DNA of 64,000 nt from Gymnogyps californianus (GCF_018139145.2 NC_059475.1:19410937-19474936), one strand, 5' to 3'. Positions 25,801 through 40,800 are shown, counted from the first letter of the stretch. The notes: generated by a model from the sequence alone, not told the origin. A program made the numbers and translations.

Positions 25801-28800
25801 ACACCAGCTATTTGGGGAGTAATGTCTAAGGTGATTATGTGCATGCATTGTGACTGTATGCATTTTTTCTATCTTCCACCAGTTTTTCAGCCATGTATAA
25901 TTTTTATCCCTGCAGATCTACTGAGCAAGTTGGGACATCAAAGCTGCGAGGAGGCTTTAGAAATGTACAAGACATTAGCTTGTCTGTGTAAGAGATGGAG
26001 GGTTCCAAAAAACTCAGAACTCTGAGTCAAATTTCACGAGCATTTGAATGTGGTGATCTGTTTCACAGTCCTCTCCTGAAACCAGACTATGACCAAGTAT
26101 GACTCATTCCAAACTTGGACTAGTTCAGCCCTGTGGTTTCTTGTTGGGCTGCACTGTACACACAGAAACAACTTTTCCCCACTCTGGACCTATTCAAAAG
26201 CAGAAACATAAAAGATAGTTTAGCACCACTTAGCCCTTGGTCACCTCTTCATCAAAGCTATCCTACAATAAAGAGAAATATTAAGCTGTGATCTAACTCC
26301 TTGAAGAAACCCTTTTAAAAGTATCCTTAAAGAACTAATAGCAGTATATAAGCTATCAAACCAAATATCATTGGAAGTCATACTGATACCCAAGAAAACA
26401 TAAAGAAATAGAATGGACTGATACTTCCTTTTCTATCCAGGTTAATACCTACTCTGTATGTTACTAACATTGAAATTATGTGCCTAGTCTCCATCCAAAG
26501 CAGAACGTTAAAAAAACTCATGAAATCTACCCACCGCATAAGATTCATTAGGTAAAATAGAACAATTTCTTCCAGGAGTGGTTGGTGGTGGACTTGTAGT
26601 TGAACTTGAAGCGCTGAGTGGAGTAACTGTACTGTATGTAGAACTTCCTGCAATGGAGACTGCACTTGATGTTGCAGTTGGCCCAGAAGTACTAGTTGAG
26701 CCAGGGGAAACAATTTCGGAGGTGGTGGTGGTGGTGGTTGCAGTGATTGTGGCAAAATTAGTAGAGGTTGTTCCTGAAGTGGTGGTAAAAGATTCTGTTG
26801 GAGTTGTACCAGAGGTGGTGACTGCCACGGGGCTTGTTGACACTGATGGTGGTGATACAGTCGTGCTGGCTGTAGGCTCCGGGGAAGATGGTCCTGAGGT
26901 TGTGGTGCTGATGGCGGTGGTGGGTGATCTTGTTGGAGGGCTCCCGGTCCTTGTGGTAGTGGTCTCTTGGCTAGATGTTTCCATCACTATTGTGGTGCTG
27001 TGGGGAGTGGATCTTGAGGGTGTGGGGGCCAAAGTAGTGGTTTTGGAGGTCGATCCTGTTTCAGTGACTCCAGAGGTGGTGACTGTCACTGGGCTTGTTG
27101 ACACTGATGGTGGTGATACAGTCGTGCTGGCTGTAGGCTCCAGGGAAGATGGTCCTGAGGTTGTGCTGACGGTGGTGGTAGGCGATCCTGTTGGAGGGCT
27201 CCCAGTCCTTGTGGTAGTGGTCTCTTGGCTAGATGTTTCCGTTATTATTGTGGTGCTGTGGGAAGTGGATCTTGAGGGTGTGGGGGCCAAAGTAGTGGTT
27301 TTGGAGGTCGATCCTGTTTCAGTGACTCCAGAGGTGGTGACTGTCACTGGGCTTGTTGACACTGATGGTGGTGATACAGTAGTGCTGGCTGTAGGCTCCG
27401 GGGAAGATGGTCCTGAGGTTGTGGTGCTGATGGTGGTGGTGGGTGATCTTGTTGGAGGGCTCCCAGTCCTTGTGGTAGTGGTCTCTTGGCTAGATGTTTC
27501 CGTCACTATTGTGGTGCTGTGGGGAGTGGATCTTGAGGGTGTGGGGGCCAAAGTGGTGGTTTTGGAGGTCGATCCTGTTTCAGTGACTCCAGAGGTGGTG
27601 ACTGTCACTGGGCTTGTTGACACTGATGGTGGTGATACAGTAGTGCTGGCTGTAGGCTCCGGGGAAGATGGTCCTGAGGTTGTGCTGACGGTGGTGGTAG
27701 GCGATCCTGTTGGAGGGCTCCCAGTCCTTGTGGTAGTGGTCTCTTGGCTAGATGTTTCCGTTATTATTGTGGTGCTGTGGGAAGTGGATCTTGAGGGTGT
27801 GGGGGCCAAAGTAGTGGTTTTGGAGGTCGATCCTGTTTCAGTGACTCCAGAGGTGGTGACTGTCACTGGGCTTGTTGACACTGATGGTGGTGATACAGTA
27901 GTGCTGGCTGTAGGCTCCGGGGAAGATGGTCCTGAGGTTGTGGTGCTGATGGTGGTGGTGGGTGATCTTGTTGGAGGGCTCCCAGTCCTTGTGGTAGTGG
28001 TCTCTTGGCTAGATGTTTCCATTACTATTGTGGTGCTGTGGGGAGTGGATCTTGAGGGTGTGGGGGCCAAAGTAGTGGTTTTGGAGGTCGATCCTGTTTC
28101 AGTGACTCCAGAGGTGGTGACTGTCACTGGGCTTGTTGACACTGATGGTGGTGATACAGTCGTGCTGGCTGTAGGCTCCGGGGAAGATGGTCCTGAGGTT
28201 GTGGTGCTGATGGTGGTGGTGGGTGATCTTGTTGGAGGGCTCCCAGTCCTTGTGGTAGTGGTCTCTTGGCTAGATGTTTCCGTCACTATTGTGGTGCTGT
28301 GGGGAGTGGATCTTGAGGGTGTGGGGGCCAAAGTGGTGGTTTTGGAGGTCGATCCTGTTTCAGTGACTCCAGAGGTGGTGACTGTCACTGGGCTTGTTGA
28401 CACTGATGGTGGTGATACAGTAGTGCTGGCTGTAGGCTCCGGGGAAGATGGTCCTGAGGTTGTGCTGACGGTGGTGGTAGGCGATCCTGTTGGAGGGCTC
28501 CCAGTCCTTGTGGTAGTGGTCTCTTGGCTAGATGTTTCCGTTATTATTGTGGTGCTGTGGGAAGTGGATCTTGAGGGTGTGGGGGCCAAAGTAGTGGTTT
28601 TGGAGGTCGATCCTGTTTCAGTGACTCCAGAGGTGGTGACTGTCACTGGGCTTGTTGACACTGATGGTGGTGATACAGTAGTGCTGGCTGTAGGCTCCGG
28701 GGAAGATGGTCCTGAGGTTGTGGTGCTGATGGTGGTGGTGGGTGATCTTGTTGGAGGGCTCCCAGTCCTTGTGGTAGTGGTCTCTTGGCTAGATGTTTCC

Positions 28801-31800
28801 ATTACTATTGTGGTGCTGTGGGGAGTGGATCTTGAGGGTGTGGGGGCCAAAGTAGTGGTTTTGGTGGTCGATCCTGTTTCAGTGACTCCAGAGGTGGTGA
28901 CTGTCACTGGGCTTGTTGATACCGATGGTGTTGACCGTTGAATAGTGGTGCTTATGGTAGACGCTCTACTTTCTATTTCTGTCGTTCTAGTTGTTGGCAG
29001 TGGGGTAGCTGAAGGTGTAACTGTAGTACTCATCGTTGTTGCTGTTCCTGATTCAGATGTTGTATCCTCTTTAAGACAGGGAGAAAACACAGTAGTTTAG
29101 TTTAAGTAAGTAGGCAAATTGCATTTGTTATTACCTTCATTTCATTTTTAATAAGCAAATGAAATTCAAAAAACCTAAGCATAGGGTATTTAGATAGGAA
29201 TAAAGCAGAAACTGTTTTATTAATGGCTTTTGCATAACAGAGGGATTATTTTAAAAATCTCCTACATGTTGCATGGGAGACATTGATGTAAACACTTTAT
29301 CAATGATCAATGTCAGATGGAACAGCTGTCCGTAGTATTAAAACTTTATACTACAGAGAAAAGTTCAGCAGTCCTAAATACAGGGGAATTCATTGAGTTT
29401 ATCAGTGAACTCTTTGATTAATTCTGTATTACTGTCATGCTATATTCTATGGATAGACCACTGTTCCCTGTGCTACTTCATGTGGCATGTTCATACCAGC
29501 ATTGATTATGCTCAGAGTCATTTGATTCTGCTGAAACTGAGCAGTTGCTGGGGCAATCTGTATTCCATACCTAACTCCCAGGCCTTTAAGACTACTCACC
29601 CACAAGCTATTTTTGCATGGTAGGAACCCTAAATTGACTTTTCTGCTTTTTCCTTCTCACATGACAAAGCCAGTTTTCATTATGGGCCCTAATGCAGGCT
29701 CCTTTAAAACAGTTTTTGATTAGCATTTTATAAATTGCTCACGATTCTCAGAGACCAGCCTCAGAACCATTTGTTTGTGCTTTTACAGCATGATGTAAGA
29801 GACACATGGCAGATAGAGAAGCACTGTGCACATCATGAGTGCATTCATAATGCTGGAGGATAGGAGGAAGTAAGATATGCTGCTTCTGCGCACACAGTCC
29901 ACAAGGACAGTCCTTCAACTAAAATTAATTCACATTTGGGTGAGGACAGGCAAACTACTTCTTGTTCAGAAAGAAATATAGAAAAATATGGTATACTGTC
30001 AAGAAGCAGATTGACTAGGATGTTAGGGGGTTTCACACCCTAACAAGGTGTGTTTAGAGGGTAGGTTTAGCTTGGACATAAGGAAGAAATTTTTTGTGAT
30101 GAGGGTGGTGAGACACTGGAACAGGTTTCCCAGAGAAGTTGTGGATGCCCAATCATTGGAAGCGTTCAAGGTCAGGTTGAATGGGGCTCTGAGCAACCTG
30201 ATGTAGTGAAAGATGTCCCCGCCCATAGCAGGATGGGGTTGGACTAAAAGACCTTTAAAAAGGTCCCTTCAAACCCAAACTATTCTATGATTCCACGATT
30301 TGTTTGGAAATATACATCAACTACACTCCCTCAGAGCACAAAAATTAAGACACACGTTAAGCTGCCGATAGACCTTGATTTCTCCCATAGCAAGGCAACA
30401 AACGACAACGCAGCCAGAGAATTACTTATTGCTTCTGAAGTCGGAGGCAGCGAGGTTTTGGTGATTATTGTTGGTGTTGGGAACGTACTTTCAGGAGTTG
30501 GGGTGGGTGCTGGTGTGCTAGGAACAGTCATCGTTGTCGCCAGGGTGCTGCTGGTTGTGCTGCTGGGGGGCATCGTGGTGGTGGCGGTGCTGCTGGGAGG
30601 CTCCGATGGCGTTGGCGTTGGCGTGGGAGTGGTTGTCGATACGGGTGGAGAGGACACTGTGCTCGCTGTGGACGAAGGTGGGGCGGTCGTGGTGCTCGTG
30701 GTGGTAGTTGTAATACACTCTGGTACGGCGGGGAGGCAGCAGACCCTGATCTCGTAATTGAGGCAGACCGGCATCGGTATTATGCCTCCTATGACCTGAT
30801 CACGATTGTTACAGATGAGCCCTGTGTTAACATTGCATTCCACGGTCTGCCCTAAATCTGCAATGGGAGTGTGAGGGAACTGCTTTGCTCTGCATGAAAT
30901 ATCCTCAGCTTTCGCGCAGACCCAGGAGGCGTTGCTCTTCAGAATATTCTCAAAGGTTTCGTAGTCACCACCGTTTCTGTCAGAACTATGTGGGTAGCTC
31001 ACATCAATCCAGTCCGTCCAGGTGCAGTCACATTCTGGGGGACAACAACAAGAGGAACAATTAGAAACAGCCGGAACAGAGACAAGAAGCCGGGGCACCA
31101 GCACACTCGTGGGTGGTGCTCTGGGCGTCCACTGCACACAAGGGTGCCCCTCGGGCACTGCCACACCAGTCAGCCAACCCTGGCCACAACAAAGCGCACT
31201 TGTGTGGGCAGGTCTTCCCTTCTTGGCCCTACAAAACACGTTAGGGCCAAATCAGGACACAGGCACTGCCGAGCCATGTGCGTCTCCCCCTCGCAGCTAG
31301 GGCACATTGCTGTATTGGGCTTCTCATGTGCAAAAACCACTCACATAAGGGCAACATATGAGGTGGAGCAGGACTAAGCAGGGACTCCCGCCACTCCCTC
31401 ACCTTCTCGTGCCACTCACACCACTTCACCATCTCAGGGAGAAATCAAACACCAGGAGGGGTCGTGACCACAAAGGAAGCAGGCACAGGACACACACTGC
31501 TGCCAAAACGTCAGCTTGCTTCCCAGCAGTGCGGGGTAAGCTGGAGAACAACCCTCATGGGAATGCTGGGAGAGCCCGACTGCCCAGAGCTTTGGTCCAT
31601 AGCAAGGGGCAACCCGCGGTCTGAAACCTTTCCCAAACCCTGCCGGGGAAAACCTTCGAAGCTTCCTACAGCCAGAACTGCAGGTGAGTGGCAGCAACGG
31701 CCACAGAGGCAACGCAAGAGAAGAAAGGGAAGAAAGTCTGCACAGCTGCGCCCAAACCGGCGCCTGAAATGACGGTGCCACAAAACCAAGCCCCACTCCC

Positions 31801-34800
31801 GTCCCACACCATGGGTCCCACTGAGTACATTCTCTCCAGCTGAAGGACGAGGTCCAACAGCAGCAAAAGCAAGATTTCCCATCAGCTCAGTATCTGTCTA
31901 AGCTGGGCAGAGGCACAAGGATGAAAAAACTCCTAGTGTTCCCAATAACCAAAGGAATGGAACCGAGAACCAGAAACGTGTTGTGCACTCTCCCTCCTAA
32001 ATGGGGAGCTCATTACAGGACCCACTCTACTCCACTCTTGTGAGACCCCACCTGGAGTACTACATCCAGCTCTGGGGTCCCCAGTACAAGGAAAGACATG
32101 AAACTGTTGGAGCGGGTCCAGAGGAAGGCCACAAAAATGATCAGAGGGCTAGAACACCTCCCCTGTGAAAAGAGGCTAAGAGAGTTGGCGTTGTTCAGCC
32201 GGGAGAAGAGAAGGCTCCGGGGACAGCTTCTTGCGGCCTTTCAGTATATAAGGGGGGCTTAGAAGAAAGACAGAGAGACAGGTTTTACCAAGCCTTGAGG
32301 TCACAGGACAAGGGGCAACGGTCTTAAACTGAAAGAGGGCAGGTTTAGCTTGGACATAAGGAAGAAATTTTTTGTGATGAGGGTGGTGAGACACTGGAAC
32401 AGGTTTCCCAGAGAAGTTGTGGATGCCCAATCATTGGAAGCGTTCAAGGTCAGGTTGAATGGGGCTCTGAGCAACCTGATGTAGTGAAAGATGTCCCCGC
32501 CCATAGCAGGATGGGGTTGGACTAAAAGACCTTTAAAAAGGTCCCTTCAAACCCAAACTATTCTATGATTCCACGATTTGTTTGGAAATATACATCAACT
32601 ACACTCCCTCAGAGCACAAAAATTAAGACACACGTTAAGCTGCCAATAGACCTTGATTTCTCCCATAGCAAGGCAACAAACGACAACGCAGCCAGAGAAT
32701 TACTTATTGCTTCTGAAGTCGGAGGCAGCGAGGTTTTGGTGATTATTGTTGGTGTTGGGAACGTACTTTCAGGAGTTGGGGTGGGTGCTGGTGTGCTAGG
32801 AACAGTCATCGTTGTCGCCAGGGTGCTGCTGGTTGTGCTGCTGGGGGGCATCGTGGTGGTGGCGGTGCTGCTGGGAGGCTCCGATGGCGTTGGCGTTGGC
32901 GTGGGAGTGGTTGTCGATACGGGTGGAGAGGACACTGTGCTCGCTGTGGACGAAGGTGGGGCGGTCGTGGTGCTCGTGGTGGTAGTTGTAATACACTCTG
33001 GTACGGCGGGGAGGCAGCAGACCCTGATCTCGTAATTGAGGCAGACCGGCATCGGTATTATGCCTCCTATGACCTGATCACGATTGTTACAGATGAGCCC
33101 TGTGTTAACATTGCATTCCACGGTCTGCCCTAAATCTGCAATGGGAGTGTGAGGGAACTGCTTTGCTCTGCATGAAATATCCTCAGCTTTCGCGCAGACC
33201 CAGGAGGCGTTGCTCTTCAGAATATTCTCAAAGGTTTCGTAGTCACCACCGTTTCTGTCAGAACTATGTGGGTAGCTCACATCAATCCAGTCCGTCCAGG
33301 TGCAGTCACATTCTGGGGGACAACAACAAGAGGAACAATTAGAAACAGCCGGAACAGAGACAAGAAGCCGGGGCACCAGCACACTCGTGGGTGGTGCTCT
33401 GGGCGTCCACTGCACACAAGGGTGCCCCTCGGGCACTGCCACACCAGTCAGCCAACCCTGGCCACAACAAAGCGCACTTGTGTGGGCAGGTCTTCCCTTC
33501 TTGGCCCTACAAAACACGTTAGGGCCAAATCAGGACACAGGCACTGCCGAGCCATGTGCGTCTCCCCCTCGCAGCTAGGGCACATTGCTGTATTGGGCTT
33601 CTCATGTGCAAAAACCACTCACATAAGGGCAACATATGAGGTGGAGCAGGACTAAGCAGGGACTCCCGCCACTCCCTCACCTTCTCGTGCCACTCACACC
33701 ACTTCACCATCTCAGGGAGAAATCAAACACCAGGAGGGGTCGTGACCACAAAGGAAGCAGGCACAGGACACACACTGCTGCCAAAACGTCAGCTTGCTTC
33801 CCAGCAGTGCGGGGTAAGCTGGAGAACAACCCTCATGGGAATGCTGGGAGAGCCCGACTGCCCAGAGCTTTGGTCCATAGCAAGGGGCAACCCGCGGTCT
33901 GAAACCTTTCCCAAACCCTGCCGGGGAAAACCTTCGAAGCTTCCTACAGCCAGAACTGCAGGTGAGTGGCAGCAACGGCCACAGAGGCAACGCAAGAGAA
34001 GAAAGGGAAGAAAGTCTGCACAGCTGCGCCCAAACCGGCGCCTGAAATGACGGTGCCACAAAACCAAGCCCCACTCCCGTCCCACACCATGGGTCCCACT
34101 GAGTACATTCTCTCCAGCTGAAGGACGAGGTCCAACAGCAGCAAAAGCAAGATTTCCCATCAGCTCAGTATCTGTCTAAGCTGGGCAGAGGCACAAGGAT
34201 GAAAAAACTCCTAGTGTTCCCAATAACCAAAGGAATGGAACCGAGAACCAGAAACGTGTTGTGCACTCTCCCTCCTAAATGGGGAGCTCATTACAGGACC
34301 CACTCTACTCCACTCTTGTGAGACCCCACCTGGAGTACTACATCCAGCTCTGGGGTCCCCAGTACAAGGAAAGACATGAAACTGTTGGAGCGGGTCCAGA
34401 GGAAGGCCACAAAAATGATCAGAGGGCTAGAACACCTCCCCTGTGAAAAGAGGCTAAGAGAGTTGGCGTTGTTTCAGCCGGGAGAAGAGAAGGCTCCGGG
34501 GACAGCTTCTTGCGGCCTTTCAGTATATAAGGGGGGCTTAGAAGAAAGACAGAGAGACAGGTTTTACCAAGCCTTGAGGTCACAGGACAAGGGGCAACGG
34601 TCTTAAACTGAAAGAGGGCAGGTTTAGCTTGGACATAAGGAAGAAATTTTTTGTGATGAGGGTGGTGAGACACTGGAACAGGTTTCCCAGAGAAGTTGTG
34701 GATGCCCAATCATTGGAAGCGTTCAAGGTCAGGTTGAATGGGGCTCTGAGCAACCTGATGTAGTGAAAGATGTCCCCGCCCATAGCAGGATGGGGTTGGA

Positions 34801-37800
34801 CTAAAAGACCTTTAAAAAGGTCCCTTCAAACCCAAACTATTCTATGATTCCACGATTTGTTTGGAAATATACATCAACTACACTCCCTCAGAGCACAAAA
34901 ATTAAGACACACGTTAAGCTGCCAATAGACCTTGATTTCTCCCATAGCAAGGCAACAAACGACAACGCAGCCAGAGAATTACTTATTGCTTCTGAAGTCG
35001 GAGGCAGCGAGGTTTTGGTGATTATTGTTGGTGTTGGGAACGTACTTTCAGGAGTTGGGGTGGGTGCTGGTGTGCTAGGAACAGTCATCGTTGTCGCCAG
35101 GGTGCTGCTGGTTGTGCTGCTGGGGGGCATCGTGGTGGTGGCGGTGCTGCTGGGAGGCTCCGATGGCGTTGGCGTTGGCGTGGGAGTGGTTGTCGATACG
35201 GGTGGAGAGGACACTGTGCTCGCTGTGGACGAAGGTGGGGCGGTCGTGGTGCTCGTGGTGGTAGTTGTAATACACTCTGGTACGGCGGGGAGGCAGCAGA
35301 CCCTGATCTCGTAATTGAGGCAGACCGGCATCGGTATTATGCCTCCTATGACCTGATCACGATTGTTACAGATGAGCCCTGTGTTAACATTGCATTCCAC
35401 GGTCTGCCCTAAATCTGCAATGGGAGTGTGAGGGAACTGCTTTGCTCTGCATGAAATATCCTCAGCTTTCGCGCAGACCCAGGAGGCGTTGCTCTTCAGA
35501 ATATTCTCAAAGGTTTCGTAGTCACCACCGTTTCTGTCAGAACTATGTGGGTAGCTCACATCAATCCAGTCCGTCCAGGTGCAGTCACATTCTGGGGGAC
35601 AACAACAAGAGGAACAATTAGAAACAGCCGGAACAGAGACAAGAAGCCGGGGCACCAGCACACTCGTGGGTGGTGCTCTGGGCGTCCACTGCACACAAGG
35701 GTGCCCCTCGGGCACTGCCACACCAGTCAGCCAACCCTGGCCACAACAAAGCGCACTTGTGTGGGCAGGTCTTCCCTTCTTGGCCCTACAAAACACGTTA
35801 GGGCCAAATCAGGACACAGGCACTGCCGAGCCATGTGCGTCTCCCCCTCGCAGCTAGGGCACATTGCTGTATTGGGCTTCTCATGTGCAAAAACCACTCA
35901 CATAAGGGCAACATATGAGGTGGAGCAGGACTAAGCAGGGACTCCCGCCACTCCCTCACCTTCTCGTGCCACTCACACCACTTCACCATCTCAGGGAGAA
36001 ATCAAACACCAGGAGGGGTCGTGACCACAAAGGAAGCAGGCACAGGACACACACTGCTGCCAAAACGTCAGCTTGCTTCCCAGCAGTGCGGGGTAAGCTG
36101 GAGAACAACCCTCATGGGAATGCTGGGAGAGCCCGACTGCCCAGAGCTTTGGTCCATAGCAAGGGGCAACCCGCGGTCTGAAACCTTTCCCAAACCCTGC
36201 CGGGGAAAACCTTCGAAGCTTCCTACAGCCAGAACTGCAGGTGAGTGGCAGCAACGGCCACAGAGGCAACGCAAGAGAAGAAAGGGAAGAAAGTCTGCAC
36301 AGCTGCGCCCAAACCGGCGCCTGAAATGACGGTGCCACAAAACCAAGCCCCACTCCCGTCCCACACCATGGGTCCCACTGAGTACATTCTCTCCAGCTGA
36401 AGGACGAGGTCCAACAGCAGCAAAAGCAAGATTTCCCATCAGCTCAGTATCTGTCTAAGCTGGGCAGAGGCACAAGGATGAAAAAACTCCTAGTGTTCCC
36501 AATAACCAAAGGAATGGAACCGAGAACCAGAAACGTGTTGTGCACTCTCCCTCCTAAATGGGGAGCTCATTACAGGACCCACTCTACTCCACTCTTGTGA
36601 GACCCCACCTGGAGTACTACATCCAGCTCTGGGTCCCCAGTACAAGGAAAGACATGAAACTGTTGGAGCGGGTCCAGAGGAAGGCCACAAAAATGATCAG
36701 AGGGCTAGAACACCTCCCCTGTGAAAAGAGGCTAAGAGAGTTGGCGTTGTTCAGCCGGGAGAAGAGAAGGCTCCGGGGACAGCTTCTTGCGGCCTTTCAG
36801 TATATAAGGGGGGCTTAGAAGAAAGACAGAGAGACAGGTTTTACCAAGCCTTGAGGTCACAGGACAAGGGGCAACGGTCTTAAACTGAAAGAGGGCAGGT
36901 TTAGCTTGGACATAAGGAAGAAATTTTTTGTGATGAGGGTGGTGAGACACTGGAACAGGTTTCCCAGAGAAGTTGTGGATGCCCAATCATTGGAAGCGTT
37001 CAAGGTCAGGTTGAATGGGGCTCTGAGCAACCTGATGTAGTGAAAGATGTCCCCGCCCATAGCAGGATGGGGTTGGACTAAAAGACCTTTAAAAAGGTCC
37101 CTTCAAACCCAAACTATTCTATGATTCCACGATTTGTTTGGAAATATACATCAACTACACTCCCTCAGAGCACAAAAATTAAGACACACGTTAAGCTGCC
37201 AATAGACCTTGATTTCTCCCATAGCAAGGCAACAAACGACAACGCAGCCAGAGAATTACTTATTGCTTCTGAAGTCGGAGGCAGCGAGGTTTTGGTGATT
37301 ATTGTTGGTGTTGGGAACGTACTTTCAGGAGTTGGGGTGGGTGCTGGTGTGCTAGGAACAGTCATCGTTGTCGCCAGGGTGCTGCTGGTTGTGCTGCTGG
37401 GGGCATCGTGGTGGTGGCGGTGCTGCTGGGAGGCTCCGATGGCGTTGGCGTTGGCGTGGGAGTGGTTGTCGATACGGGTGGAGAGGACACTGTGCTCGCT
37501 GTGGACGAAGGTGGGGCGGTCGTGGTGCTCGTGGTGGTAGTTGTAATACACTCTGGTACGGCGGGGAGGCAGCAGACCCTGATCTCGTAATTGAGGCAGA
37601 CCGGCATCGGTATTATGCCTCCTATGACCTGATCACGATTGTTACAGATGAGCCCTGTGTTAACATTGCATTCCACGGTCTGCCCTAAATCTGCAATGGG
37701 AGTGTGAGGGAACTGCTTTGCTCTGCATGAAATATCCTCAGCTTTCGCGCAGACCCAGGAGGCGTTGCTCTTCAGAATATTCTCAAAGGTTTCGTAGTCA

Positions 37801-40800
37801 CCACCGTTTCTGTCAGAACTATGTGGGTAGCTCACATCAATCCAGTCTGTCCAGGTGCAGTCACATTCTGGGGGACAACAACAAGAGGAACAATTAGAAA
37901 CAGCCGGAACAGAGACAAGAAGCCGGGGCACCAGCACACTCGTGGGTGGTGCTCTGGGCGTCCACTGCACACAAGGGTGCCCCTCGGGCACTGCCACACC
38001 AGTCAGCCAACCCTGGCCACAACAAAGCGCACTTGTGTGGGCAGGTCTTCCCTTCTTGGCCCTACAAAACACGTTAGGGCCAAATCAGGACACAGGCACT
38101 GCCGAGCCATGTGCGTCTCCCCCTCGCAGCTAGGGCACATTGCTGTATTGGGCTTCTCATGTGCAAAAACCACTCACATAAGGGCAACATATGAGGTGGA
38201 GCAGGACTAAGCAGGGACTCCCGCCACTCCCTCACCTTCTCGTGCCACTCACACCACTTCACCATCTCAGGGAGAAATCAAACACCAGGAGGGGTCGTGA
38301 CCACAAAGGAAGCAGGCACAGGACACACACTGCTGCCAAAACGTCAGCTTGCTTCCCAGCAGTGCGGGGTAAGCTGGAGAACAACCCTCATGGGAATGCT
38401 GGGAGAGCCCGACTGCCCAGAGCTTTGGTCCATAGCAAGGGGCAACCCGCGGTCTGAAACCTTTCCCAAACCCTGCCGGGGAAAACCTTCGAAGCTTCCT
38501 ACAGCCAGAACTGCAGGTGAGTGGCAGCAACGGCCACAGAGGCAACGCAAGAGAAGAAAGGGAAGAAAGTCTGCACAGCTGCGCCCAAACCGGCGCCTGA
38601 AATGACGGTGCCACAAAACCAAGCCCCACTCCCGTCCCACACCATGGGTCCCACTGAGTACATTCTCTCCAGCTGAAGGACGAGGTCCAACAGCAGCAAA
38701 AGCAAGATTTCCCATCAGCTCAGTATCTGTCTAAGCTGGGCAGAGGCACAAGGATGAAAAAACTCCTAATGTTCCCAATAACCAAAGGAATGGAACCGAG
38801 AACCAGAAACGTGTTGTGCACTCTCCCTCCTAAATGGGAGCTCATTACAGGACCCACTCTACTCCACTCTTGTGAGACCCCACCTGGAGTACTACATCCA
38901 GCTCTGGGGTCCCCAGTACAAGGAAAGACATGAAACTGTTGGAGCGGGTCCAGAGGAAGGCCACAAAAATGATCAGAGGGCTAGAACACCTCCCCTGTGA
39001 AAAGAGGCTAAGAGAGTTGGCGTTGTTCAGCCGGGAGAAGAGAAGGCTCCGGGGACAGCTTCTTGCGGCCTTTCAGTATATAAGGGGGGCTTAGAAGAAA
39101 GACAGAGAGACAGGTTTTACCAAGCCTTGAGGTCACAGGACAAGGGGCAACGGTCTTAAACTGAAAGAGGGCAGGTTTAGCTTGGACATAAGGAAGAAAT
39201 TTTTTGTGATGAGGGTGGTGAGACACTGGAACAGGTTTCCCAGAGAAGTTGTGGATGCCCAATCATTGGAAGCGTTCAAGGTCAGGTTGAATGGGGCTCT
39301 GAGCAACCTGATGTAGTGAAAGATGTCCCCGCCCATAGCAGGATGGGGTTGGACTAAAAGACCTTTAAAAAGGTCCCTTCAAACCCAAACTATTCTATGA
39401 TTCCACGATTTGTTTGGAAATATACATCAACTACACTCCCTCAGAGCACAAAAATTAAGACACACGTTAAGCTGCCAATAGACCTTGATTTCTCCATAGC
39501 AAGGCAACAAACGACAACGCAGCCAGAGAATTACTTATTGCTTCTGAAGTCGGAGGCAGCGAGGTTTTGGTGATTATTGTTGGTGTTGGGAACGTACTTT
39601 CAGGAGTTGGGGTGGGTGCTGGTGTGCTAGGAACAGTCATCGTTGTCGCCAGGGTGCTGCTGGTTGTGCTGCTGGGGGCATCGTGGTGGTGGCGGTGCTG
39701 CTGGGAGGCTCCGATGGCGTTGGCGTTGGCGTGGGAGTGGTTGTCGATACGGGTGGAGAGGACACTGTGCTCGCTGTGGACGAAGGTGGGCGGTCGTGGT
39801 GCTCGTGGTGGTAGTTGTAATACACTCTGGTACGGCGGGGAGGCAGCAGACCCTGATCTCGTAATTGAGGCAGACCGGCATCGGTATTATGCCTCCTATG
39901 ACCTGATCACGATTGTTACAGATGAGCCCTGTGTTAACATTGCATTCCACGGTCTGCCCTAAATCTGCAATGGGAGTGTGAGGGAACTGCTTTGCTCTGC
40001 ATGAAATATCCTCAGCTTTCGCGCAGACCCAGGAGGCGTTGCTCTTCAGAATATTCTCAAAGGTTTCGTAGTCACCACCGTTTCTGTCAGAACTATGTGG
40101 GTAGCTCACATCAATCCAGTCCGTCCAGGTGCAGTCACATTCTGGGGGACAACAACAAGAGGAACAATTAGAAACAGCCGGAACAGAGACAAGAAGCCGG
40201 GGCACCAGCACACTCGTGGGTGGTGCTCTGGGCGTCCACTGCACACAAGGTGCCCCTCGGGCACTGCCACACCAGTCAGCCAACCCTGGCCACAACAAAG
40301 CGCACTTGTGTGGGCAGGTCTTCCCTTCTTGGCCCTACAAAACACGTTAGGGCCAAATCAGGACACAGGCACTGCTGAGCCATGTGCGTCTCCCCCTCGC
40401 AGCTAGGGCACATTGCTGTATTGGGCTTCTCATGTGCAAAAACCACTCACATAAGGGCAACATATGAGGTGGAGCAGGACTAAGCAGGGACTCCCGCCAC
40501 TCCCTCACCTTCTCGTGCCACTCACACCACTTCACCATCTCAGGGAGAAATCAAACACCAGGAGGGTCGTGACCACAAAGGAAGCAGGCACAGGACACAC
40601 ACTGCTGCCAAAACGTCAGCTTGCTTCCCAGCAGTGCGGGGTAAGCTGGAGAACAACCCTCATGGGAATGCTGGGAGAGCCCGACTGCCCAGAGCTTTGG
40701 TCCATAGCAAGGGGCAACCCGCGGTCTGAAACCTTTCCCAAACCCTGCCGGGGAAAACCTTCGAAGCTTCCTACAGCCAGAACTGCAGGTGAGTGGCAGC

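Larger units (their letters stand above)
13545..26530 (-). other. MUC2 introns of the 3' half
   Basis: Introns between the D4-CTCK exons, AT-rich. Features seen: the solo LTR, the 14-bp triplicate and a poly-T run near 22366. The 1.15-kb intron 23224-24375 and 25371-26530 hold nothing I recognise. Confidence 0.6.

Noticed and set aside
26578..28941. 787-codon open frame on the plus strand, Val/Gly-rich
   Set aside because: It is the antisense of the MUC2 PTS repeats. The Thr/Ser/Pro codon bias simply leaves no stops on the other strand, and there is no exon structure or domain.
30287..30757. Repeated 156-codon plus-strand frame and other open frames in each array unit
   Set aside because: They start in the CR1 tail and run antisense through the CysD exon or intron. 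They repeat only because the unit repeats.
30331..31239. 302-codon minus-strand frame taken as a stand-alone gene, repeated at 32609 and 34888
   Set aside because: Its middle is the real 609-bp CysD exon; both ends run into intron past clear splice sites. It is not a separate gene.
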